This document shows positions 7,155-12,148 of a stretch of DNA of 12,148 nucleotides, in pieces. Position numbers and translations under genes: made by a program. The notes beneath the pieces were generated by a model. The model was not told the origin of the DNA. It searched no databases and saw nothing but the letters and a program-made list of their open reading frames with translations. The DNA lies in contig JANLTP010000131.1 of assembly GCA_031363055.1 (NCBI GenBank), forward strand, positions 1 through 12,148, in the 5' to 3' direction. The stretch is from JANLTP01 sp031363055. GTDB taxonomy: Bacteria; Pseudomonadota; Gammaproteobacteria; Burkholderiales; Burkholderiaceae_E. How positions within the stretch are numbered: position 1 is the stretch's first letter; each line of letters begins with the position of its first letter.

Positions 7155-8081
7155 TTGAGCCGCAATCGTGACTTGACCGGCATGGCGATTGCGCTGGCGA
7201 TTGGCCTGGCCGCGCCGCTGGTGGTCTACCCGGTGTTCCTCATGAAGGTATTGTGCTTCGCGTTGTTCGCCAGCGCCTTTAACTTGCTGATCGGCTACGT
7301 TGGCCTGCTGTCGTTTGGCCACGCAATGTTCTTTGGCGGCGCTGCCTACATCAGCGCTCACACGGTCAAGGTCTGGGGCTGGTCACCTGAATTCGGACTG
7401 CTGGCGGCAGTCGCCGTGTCGATGGCACTCGGCCTGGTGGTTGGTCTGATCGCCATCCGTCGTCAAGGCATTTACTTTGCGATGGTCACGCTGGCGCTGG
7501 CGCAGATGGTTTTTTTCTTTTGCCTGCAAGCGAAGTTCACTGGCGGTGAGGACGGCATCCAGGCAGTCCCGAGACGGCCAGTGTTCGGCTTCATCGACAC
7601 CACCAATGACCTGACTTTTTATTATGTTGTGCTGGCGATTTTTGCCATCGGCTTTCTGATTATCTATCGCACCATTCATTCGCCGTTTGGCCAGGTGTTG
7701 AAGGCAATTCGCGAGAACGAGCCGCGTGCCATCTCGCTGGGTTACCGGGTTGATCAGTACAAACTGCTGGCCTTTGTGTTGTCGGCTGGTCTGGCCGGTC
7801 TGGCCGGCGCTACCAAGGCCCTGGTGTTCCAGCTCGCCTCGCTGACTGACGTGGCCTGGCAGATGTCCGGTGAGGTGGTGCTGATGACCCAGGTCGGCGG
7901 CATGGGTACCGTGTTCGGGCCGCTGGTCGGTGCCGCAGTCATCATCACCATGCAGAATTACCTGGCTGGGCTCGGCGAATGGGTGCTGGTGGTTCAGGGC
8001 AGTATTTTTGTGGTGGTTGTCATGTTGTTCCGGCGCGGTATCGTCGGAGAGTTGGCGGCGCGTCTGTTCAAGACGAAGTAG
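7155..8081 (+). CDS. livM: HAAT-family ABC importer permease (LivM type)
   Basis: The second channel subunit, with about eight to nine membrane segments. Family features include LCFALFASAFNLLIGYVGLLSFGHAMFFG near the start and FGQVLKAIRENEPRAISLGYRV, the conserved cytoplasmic loop that docks on LivG/F. Near the C-terminus is QVGGMGTVFGPLVGAAVIITMQNYL. I chose TTG 7155 (308 residues) because GAGG (7143-7146) lies 8 bases before it. The frame is open further back and another TTG at 7128 inside livH would add nine residues without a better binding site. The first ATG (7182) is nine codons in. It is the last gene of the operon and ends 36 bases before the converging ATPase gene. Confidence 0.92.
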   Translation: MSRNRDLTGMAIALAIGLAAPLVVYPVFLMKVLCFALFASAFNLLIGYVGLLSFGHAMFFGGAAYISAHTVKVWGWSPEFGLLAAVAVSMALGLVVGLIAIRRQGIYFAMVTLALAQMVFFFCLQAKFTGGEDGIQAVPRRPVFGFIDTTNDLTFYYVVLAIFAIGFLIIYRTIHSPFGQVLKAIRENEPRAISLGYRVDQYKLLAFVLSAGLAGLAGATKALVFQLASLTDVAWQMSGEVVLMTQVGGMGTVFGPLVGAAVIITMQNYLAGLGEWVLVVQGSIFVVVVMLFRRGIVGELAARLFKTK

Positions 8082-8087
8082 CGGCTG

Positions 8088-8105
8088 TCGAGATTGTTGT
8101 CTCGA
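8088..8105. terminator. weak hairpin between convergent livM and the DUF4143 ATPase gene
   Basis: TCGAGA (8088-8093) and TCTCGA (8100-8105) form a perfect 6-bp stem with a TTGTTG loop, in the 36-base gap between two converging stop codons. No T-tract follows directly on either strand; the nearest is CTTTTA around 8115. The place is right for a two-way terminator, but the hairpin is short. Confidence 0.25.
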
Positions 8106-8117
8106 GCTCGCACGCTT

Positions 8118-9314
8118 TTACTTCAGGAGAGCCATTAATTCACGAAGCCCAATCGCCTGCACGCCCGAGCGAACCGGGAACGACTCGTCACCGGGGTAAA
8201 CCAGAAAACGTTTCGCCCCACCAAACTCGCCACTCGCGAGCTGAAAGCCGCGACTCGGCGATGGCGCGAGACTTCGCTTGATTTCAATCATCCAGACCGC
8301 TCCCCCTGGCCTTTGGAGGATCAGGTCAACCTCAGCGCCGCCAGAGCTGCGATAGAAAAAGGCCTGGGTGTTCTCTGGCGACACCGACAACAAGTTGTCG
8401 ACGACGAAGCCCTCCCAGCTTGCGCCGACCATAACGCTTTGGGCAAGCTCCTCACTTCGTGTGATGCCGAGCAGCGCGTGTAACAGGCCTGAGTCGCGAA
8501 TATAAAGTTTCGGACTTCGTACCAGCCGTTTGCCGAGGTTGCCCGACCACGGCGGCAATCGCCGCAGGAGCATCAGGCCCACCAACAAATCGAGGTAGCG
8601 TTGCGTTGTTTTGACGTCAATACTGATCGAGCGACTCAGATTCGCGACGTTGACCAGCCCGCCCTGTTGTGTCGCCAACAAACGCCACAGCAGGGCGAGC
8701 GATTCGGACGCCAGACGTGGGCTGAATTGCAATACTTCGCGCTCAAGGTAGCTGCGAATGAAATTCAATCGCCAGCGCAGGCTAAGTTGATCGCTGCTGG
8801 CAAGATAGCTCTCCGGAAATCCACCTCTCAGCCACAACTTCTCCAGCGTTCGATGTGCATCGTGGCTGACCGCCCGGGTCGTCGCTGGCTTGGCGCTGAC
8901 TTCCGCGACGTTAAAGGGTTGCAACTCAAGATAACTGATTCGCCCCGCCAACGTCTCGCCACTTTGCTTGAGCAGCTCAAGTGAAGCCGAACCGAGAACC
9001 AGGAATCGTCGCACCCGCCTGCCTTTGCGTCGTCCTCGATCGATGAGACCGCGCAGGACCGGAAAGACGCCTGGCATGCGGTGAATTTCGTCGAGGATGA
9101 CCAAGCGATCTTGCTGGCTCTCCAAAAATGCCTCGGGTTCATCCAGGCGAGCTCGATCAATCGTCGATTCCAGGTCTAGGTAGAGCGCCTGGTGATGTTC
9201 GGCCGCCTGCAATGCCAATGTGGTTTTGCCAACCTGGCGAGGCCCGAGCAGGGCGACGGCCGGGTTCTCCTCCAGTTGGGCGCTCAAAAGCGGCAACGCG
9301 TGACGAATTAACAT
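8118..9314 (-). CDS. DUF4143-type AAA ATPase with nuclease-like C-terminal domain
   Basis: The product has 398 residues. The N-terminal AAA_14 ATPase domain shows Walker A GPRQVGKTT (24-32), Walker B RLVILDEIHRMP (Asp75, Glu76) and the sensor strand FLVLGSAS (104-111). The linker has WLRGGFPESYL (161-171), typical of the family. A winged-helix-like part follows (about 219-255, LVNVANLSRSISIDVKTTQRYLDLL). The DUF4143 C-terminus has a PD-(D/E)XK-like set: Asp330 in GGAEVDLIL, then Glu344 and Lys346 in MIEIKRS. All key residues are present and the length is normal. The cell role of these proteins is not established; they are scattered accessory genes. ATG 9312-9314 has only AAGG directly against it, and the promoter predicts a leaderless transcript. 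It stands alone between the ends of two importer operons and shows no functional tie to them. Confidence 0.9.
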   Translation of the reverse strand: MLIRHALPLLSAQLEENPAVALLGPRQVGKTTLALQAAEHHQALYLDLESTIDRARLDEPEAFLESQQDRLVILDEIHRMPGVFPVLRGLIDRGRRKGRRVRRFLVLGSASLELLKQSGETLAGRISYLELQPFNVAEVSAKPATTRAVSHDAHRTLEKLWLRGGFPESYLASSDQLSLRWRLNFIRSYLEREVLQFSPRLASESLALLWRLLATQQGGLVNVANLSRSISIDVKTTQRYLDLLVGLMLLRRLPPWSGNLGKRLVRSPKLYIRDSGLLHALLGITRSEELAQSVMVGASWEGFVVDNLLSVSPENTQAFFYRSSGGAEVDLILQRPGGAVWMIEIKRSLAPSPSRGFQLASGEFGGAKRFLVYPGDESFPVRSGVQAIGLRELMALLK

Positions 9315-9361
9315 CCTTGTAATTATGGTAATTAACTACCAGATTTGCAAGGATGTTAATT
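9306..9361. repeat. perfect 14-bp inverted repeat around the DUF4143 ATPase promoter
   Basis: AATTAACATCCTTG (9306-9319) and CAAGGATGTTAATT (9348-9361) are exact reverse complements, 28 bases apart. The left arm covers the ATPase start codon; the right arm covers part of the -35 box and the last base of the stop codon of the upstream ABC ATPase gene. Between them GTAATTA occurs twice with a 9-base period (9319-9325, 9328-9334), and TGGTA/TACCA (9326-9330, 9337-9341) forms an inner inverted pair. The block is clearly more AT-rich than its surroundings. An operator is likelier than a terminator, since no T-tract follows. Confidence 0.75.
9322..9350 (-). promoter_or_regulatory. candidate promoter of the DUF4143 ATPase gene, predicted leaderless
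   Basis: On the - strand TTGCAA (9350-9345, 4 of 6 to consensus) is followed after 17 bases by CATAAT (9327-9322, 5 of 6). Seven bases then precede the ATG at 9314, so transcription would begin at or one base before the start codon. The absence of a spaced Shine-Dalgarno agrees with a leaderless message. The inverted-repeat arms sit on the -35 end and on the start site. Confidence 0.5.
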
Positions 9362-10128
9362 TACCCTAGTCGGGCTGCCCGCTGAACTTCAATTCGGATC
9401 TCTTCAGTTAACCGTGACTTCAGTTGCGTGAACAGCGGTGTCGTCTTCACTGAGTAGTGGCGCGGATGCCCGATCGCGACCGGCAGATCGCATTTGATCC
9501 GCCCGGGCCGCGCGCTCATGACCACCACTCGAGTGCCCATGAAGATCGCCTCGTCAATATCATGGGTCACAAACAGAATGGTCTTGCGCTCGGCTTCCCA
9601 GATGCCCTGCAACAGTTCCTGCATGAGTTCGCGCGTTTGATGATCGAGCGCACCAAACGGTTCGTCCATCAACAGGATGCGCGGATTATTGGCCAGCGCC
9701 CGCGCCAGTGCGGTGCGCTGTTGCATGCCGCCGGAGAGTTGCTTCGGAAAGTGATTCTCGAAATCCTTGAGCCCGACCTTCAATAAAAACGCTCGTGCGA
9801 TGTTCTGCTGCTCGGGCAAGGGCAGCCCTTTTTCACGCAGACCAAAGCAGACGTTTTGCATCACCGTGAGCCAGGGAAACAAGGTGTAACTCTGGAACAC
9901 CATACCGCGATCGGCGCCGGGGCCGGTGACGGCTCGGCCGTCCAGCGTGATGCTGCCCGTGGTCGGCGTGTCGAGACCCGCGACCATCCGCAACAAGGTG
10001 CTCTTGCCGCAACCGGACGGACCCAGAATCGTGATGAAATCATTCTCGGCGACGCCAAGGTCTGTGGCCTGCAATGCAACCGTGCCGCCGAACGTTTTTG
10101 ACACCTTCGAAATCTGCAGAATATTCAC
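9361..10128 (-). CDS. NitT/TauT-family ABC importer ATP-binding protein (SsuB/TauB/NrtD-like)
   Basis: The 255-residue cytoplasmic ATPase of the right-hand importer. It has Walker A GPSGCGKST (36-44), the Q-loop MVFQSYTLFPWLTVMQNV, the signature LSGGMQQRTALARAL (131-145), Walker B LLMDEPFGALD (Asp155, Glu156) and the switch His in FVTHD (189). VVVMSARPGRI near the C-terminus is typical of the nitrate/sulfonate/taurine group. I chose GTG 10126-10128 because it overlaps the permease stop in GTGA and begins at the family start (NILQISKVSKTF). An outer GTG at 10138-10140 would add four residues and overlap the permease by 16 bases. The transported compound cannot be read from the ATPase. Confidence 0.93.
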   Translation of the reverse strand: MNILQISKVSKTFGGTVALQATDLGVAENDFITILGPSGCGKSTLLRMVAGLDTPTTGSITLDGRAVTGPGADRGMVFQSYTLFPWLTVMQNVCFGLREKGLPLPEQQNIARAFLLKVGLKDFENHFPKQLSGGMQQRTALARALANNPRILLMDEPFGALDHQTRELMQELLQGIWEAERKTILFVTHDIDEAIFMGTRVVVMSARPGRIKCDLPVAIGHPRHYSVKTTPLFTQLKSRLTEEIRIEVQRAARLG

Positions 10129-10898
10129 AACCGTGCCCACGGGAACAGGCGCCGGTTCAAGGCTTTGAAGGCGAAGTCGCTGGCCAGACCGATGACACCA
10201 ATCACGATGATGCCGAAAATGATCTGATCAGTCGCCAGCAATGCCTGGCTGTCGGTGATCATGTGGCCGATACCACTCGACGCGCCGATCAGCTCGGCGA
10301 CGATGACATAGGTCCAGGCCCAACCGAGCACCATGCGCAAGGTTTCGGCGATATCGGGTCCGGCGCTGGGCATGAGTACCCGTGTCACGATGCCGCGATC
10401 ACCGGCACCGAGTGTGTAGGCGGCTTCGACCAGATCGCGCCGGGTGTTGCCGACCGACACCGCAATCATCAACACCAATTGAAAGAAACTGCCGATGAAA
10501 ATCACACTGAGTTTTTGCGCTTCACCAATGCCGGCCCAGAGGATCAGGAGTGGAATGAAGGCCGATGCCGGCAGGTAGCGCGCAAAACTCACGAACGGCT
10601 CGAAGAACGCCTCGATCGGCTTGTAGGCGCCCATCAACATGCCCAGTGGTACGGCGAGCACCGCCGCAATCGTAAAGCCGCCCAGCACGCGCCAGACGGT
10701 CATGCCGATGTCTTTGAGAAAGCCTTGTTTGGTTAGCAGATCCCAGCCCGAAATCACCATCGTCAGGGGATCGGCCAGAAAGATTTTCGGGACGAAGCCG
10801 CTGAACGTGACGGCCGACCAGAGCGCCACGAACAGCACAAAAAAACTGATGCCCAGCACCACGCGGGTGCCGGGGCTAACCGGCTGTAGAGGCCTCAT
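10125..10898 (-). CDS. NitT/TauT-family ABC importer permease (SsuC/TauC-like)
   Basis: This 257-residue inner-membrane protein has about six membrane segments. It carries the binding-protein-dependent permease loop EAAYTLGAGDRGIVTRVLMP (159-178), which docks on the ATPase. PKIFLADPLTMVISGWDLL, FARYLPASAFIPLLILWAGIGE and VIVAELIGASSGIGHMI are all usual for the SsuC/TauC/NrtB group. It makes a homodimeric channel in such systems. I chose ATG 10896-10898; its Shine-Dalgarno is poor. The frame is open back to a TTG at 10965-10967, which would add 23 residues without membrane character and bring the start to 18 bases from the upstream stop. The gap from the binding-protein stop to ATG 10898 is 87 bases. 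Confidence 0.9.
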   Translation of the reverse strand: MRPLQPVSPGTRVVLGISFFVLFVALWSAVTFSGFVPKIFLADPLTMVISGWDLLTKQGFLKDIGMTVWRVLGGFTIAAVLAVPLGMLMGAYKPIEAFFEPFVSFARYLPASAFIPLLILWAGIGEAQKLSVIFIGSFFQLVLMIAVSVGNTRRDLVEAAYTLGAGDRGIVTRVLMPSAGPDIAETLRMVLGWAWTYVIVAELIGASSGIGHMITDSQALLATDQIIFGIIVIGVIGLASDFAFKALNRRLFPWARL

Positions 10899-10985
10899 CG
10901 TCAAAGTCGGTTTTGTTGCAACACGGGGCCACTGAAGCGATGAAAATCGTAACCCATGCGAGCACAATCAACTAGATGCCGGGAC

Positions 10986-11945
10986 CTATTTCAGAAATTG
11001 AGTATCGGCCAGCTTGCTCATATCCGGGGTCGATTTGATGATACCGGCCTCGAGCAACAGGTCAGCAGCCTCCTTGCTGAAGGCGGCATGTTCACCGGCA
11101 AAGAACTTCTGATTGGCGGCACGATCTTGCCAGCGCAGATACTTCTGGCTGGCTTCGAATTGCGCGCCGGATTGTTTGACATCGGCACCCATGATCTCAA
11201 AGCTCTTCTGCGGATCTTTCTGGATCATTTCAATCGCATCGAAATAGCTGTCGGCGAGTGCCTTGGCCGCTTTCGGATGGTCGGTGAGAAACTTCGGTGT
11301 GCAACCGAAGGTGTCCATGATCATCGGGTAGTCGAGCGTGGTGGCGATGATCTTGCCAGCCTCGGGTTTGGCGCGCACGGCTCCGAGGTACGGCTCGTAG
11401 GTCATTGCCGCGTCGATGTCGGTATTACCCGCAATCATCGCGTTGGCGGCGGCCTGCGGCTCCAGGTTGACGATCTTGACGTCCTTGAGTGTCAGGCCGT
11501 TTTTCTTGAGCATCCAGGCCAGCGTGAAATAGGGCGCGGTGCCGGGGGCGCTGGCGGCAACGGTCTTGCCTTTCAGATCACTGATCTTGCCGATGCTGGG
11601 CTTGACCACCATGCCGTCGGCACCATAGCTCTTGTCGAGCTGAAAAATCTGCGTCGTGGCGATACCCGCTGCGTTCCAGGCGACCCAGGTTTCAACCGTG
11701 GTCGCCGCGCATTGAATGTCGCCCGAGGCGATGGCCAAGTGTCGGTCCTTCTGCGGAATTTTCTTGATGCTGACATCGAGACCATTTTTCTTGAAGATGC
11801 CGGCTTCCTTGGCCAAGGTCAACGGTGCGAAACCGGTCCAGCCGGACATGCCGATGGCAATCTTGGTTTCCTGGGCTTGGGCTGCGGTCATGGTCAAAGC
11901 GGTACCCGCCAGCGCGGCTAGGGTTACTGCGATCAGTTTCTTCAT
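10986..11945 (-). CDS. NitT/TauT-family periplasmic substrate-binding protein (SsuA/NMT1-like)
   Basis: The product has 319 residues. ATG 11943-11945 is chosen because GGAG lies about 9 bases before it and a Sec signal peptide follows at once: MKK, a hydrophobic core, then AQA-QE with cleavage expected after residue 24. The frame stays open far upstream, but that extension lacks any signal character. The mature part has the type 2 binding-protein pattern of the nitrate/sulfonate/taurine group: GWTGFAPLTLAKEAGIFKKN, GLDVSIKKIP, then DLKGKTVAASAPGTAPYFTL and AANAMIAGNTDIDAAMTYEPYL. It hands its ligand to the permease and ATPase genes downstream. Sulfonate, nitrate, thiamine-precursor or other small-molecule ligands are all possible. 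All three importer genes run in one direction and probably form one operon. Confidence 0.92.
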   Translation of the reverse strand: MKKLIAVTLAALAGTALTMTAAQAQETKIAIGMSGWTGFAPLTLAKEAGIFKKNGLDVSIKKIPQKDRHLAIASGDIQCAATTVETWVAWNAAGIATTQIFQLDKSYGADGMVVKPSIGKISDLKGKTVAASAPGTAPYFTLAWMLKKNGLTLKDVKIVNLEPQAAANAMIAGNTDIDAAMTYEPYLGAVRAKPEAGKIIATTLDYPMIMDTFGCTPKFLTDHPKAAKALADSYFDAIEMIQKDPQKSFEIMGADVKQSGAQFEASQKYLRWQDRAANQKFFAGEHAAFSKEAADLLLEAGIIKSTPDMSKLADTQFLK

Positions 11946-12018
11946 TGAACATTTCTCCGGATGATGAACACGAAATCCCTCGTTGCGGGGACACAGTAAA
12001 GAGAATACAGGTTTCAGC

Positions 12019-12148
12019 TCAGTGCAGCTTTTTGAGTTTCTGCAAGGAGCGCATGCGCCACGGCACAGTCTGATCGGGGAACAGCCGTGGATACTCGGTG
12101 TAGCTGACCTCGCCAACATAAATATCGCCCAGCGAATCCACCGCCAGG
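12019..12148 (-). CDS. C-terminal tail of an NHL/SMP-30-type beta-propeller protein (5' end outside window)
   Basis: The - strand is open from the right edge to TGA at 12019-12021, giving 42 residues: LAVDSLGDIYVGEVSYTEY, then PRLFPDQTVPWRMRSLQKLKKLH. DSxGDxYVGEVS is the recurrent strand signature of NHL-repeat six-bladed propellers, and an ending of the form RSLQK is usual in the group often labelled peptidyl-alpha-hydroxyglycine alpha-amidating lyase-like. The enzyme activity cannot be judged from the tail alone. The gene lies 73 bases upstream of the binding-protein gene in the same direction, so it may share an operon or simply precede it. It has no start codon inside the window. Confidence 0.65.
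   Translation of the reverse strand, partial: LAVDSLGDIYVGEVSYTEYPRLFPDQTVPWRMRSLQKLKKLH

Noticed and set aside
7780..7810. Tandem GGTCTGGCC repeat in livM
   Set aside because: It encodes the Gly-Leu-Ala-Gly-Leu-Ala-Gly run usual at this place in LivM permeases, so protein sequence explains it.
8103..8110. CGAGCTCG palindrome
   Set aside because: An 8-base GC-rich palindrome is expected by chance at this composition and nothing else supports a function.
9306..9361. Reading the 14-bp inverted repeat as a terminator for the NitT/TauT operon
   Set aside because: The arms are AT-rich with a 28-base loop and no T-tract, and they cover a start codon and a -35 box, which fits an operator better.
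10899..10967. N-terminal extension of the permease from TTG 10967
   Set aside because: The 23 extra residues have no membrane or family character; kept only as an alternative start.
10956..11921. A 321-codon open frame on the + strand
   Set aside because: It lies antisense to the NitT/TauT binding-protein gene, which has a signal peptide and clear family features; the + frame shows no recognisable domain and is a GC-rich shadow.

Overview
The window looks like chromosomal DNA of a GC-rich proteobacterium, most likely a betaproteobacterium of the Burkholderiales. That placement rests on overall protein style (liv-type importer, NitT/TauT-type importer, GC-rich codon choice) and is an inference. 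I see no rRNA, tRNA, CRISPR array or insertion sequence. No gene-free stretch exceeds about 200 bases.

Left part (1-2100, + strand): the C-terminal half of an alpha/beta hydrolase whose 5' part lies outside the window. It is followed by a DUF1016 (YhcG-like) PD-(D/E)XK nuclease gene broken by one in-frame TAG at 842-844, and by a small helical protein of unknown function that overlaps the nuclease stop by ATGA. The last two look like the remains of a defence or restriction-associated cassette. A convergent, zinc-free MDR-type NAD(P)H oxidoreductase occupies 2170-3213 on the - strand.

Centre (3254-8081, + strand): a complete five-gene branched-chain-amino-acid-type (HAAT) ABC importer in the order ATPase G, ATPase F, substrate-binding protein, permease H, permease M. 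It is preceded by a good candidate sigma-70 promoter with two sets of short direct repeats around it. The binding protein captures a ligand in the periplasm, the two permeases form the channel and the two ATPases drive it. The ligand is not necessarily an amino acid.

Right part (8118-12148, - strand): reading leftwards from the right edge there is the tail of an NHL/SMP-30-type beta-propeller protein, then a NitT/TauT (nitrate/sulfonate/taurine-like) importer of binding protein, permease and ATPase. Last comes a DUF4143-type AAA ATPase wedged between the 3' ends of the two importer operons. The ATPase gene has the most unusual non-coding structure in the window: a perfect 14-bp inverted repeat whose arms cover its own start codon and its -35 region, a 9-bp-period AT-rich repeat between them, and a promoter placed so that the transcript would be leaderless.

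Most of the window is ordinary transport metabolism. The points worth a second look are the nonsense-interrupted nuclease with a possible restart site, the DUF4143 control region, the repeats in the liv promoter, and a 21-codon ORF bridging livG and livF.
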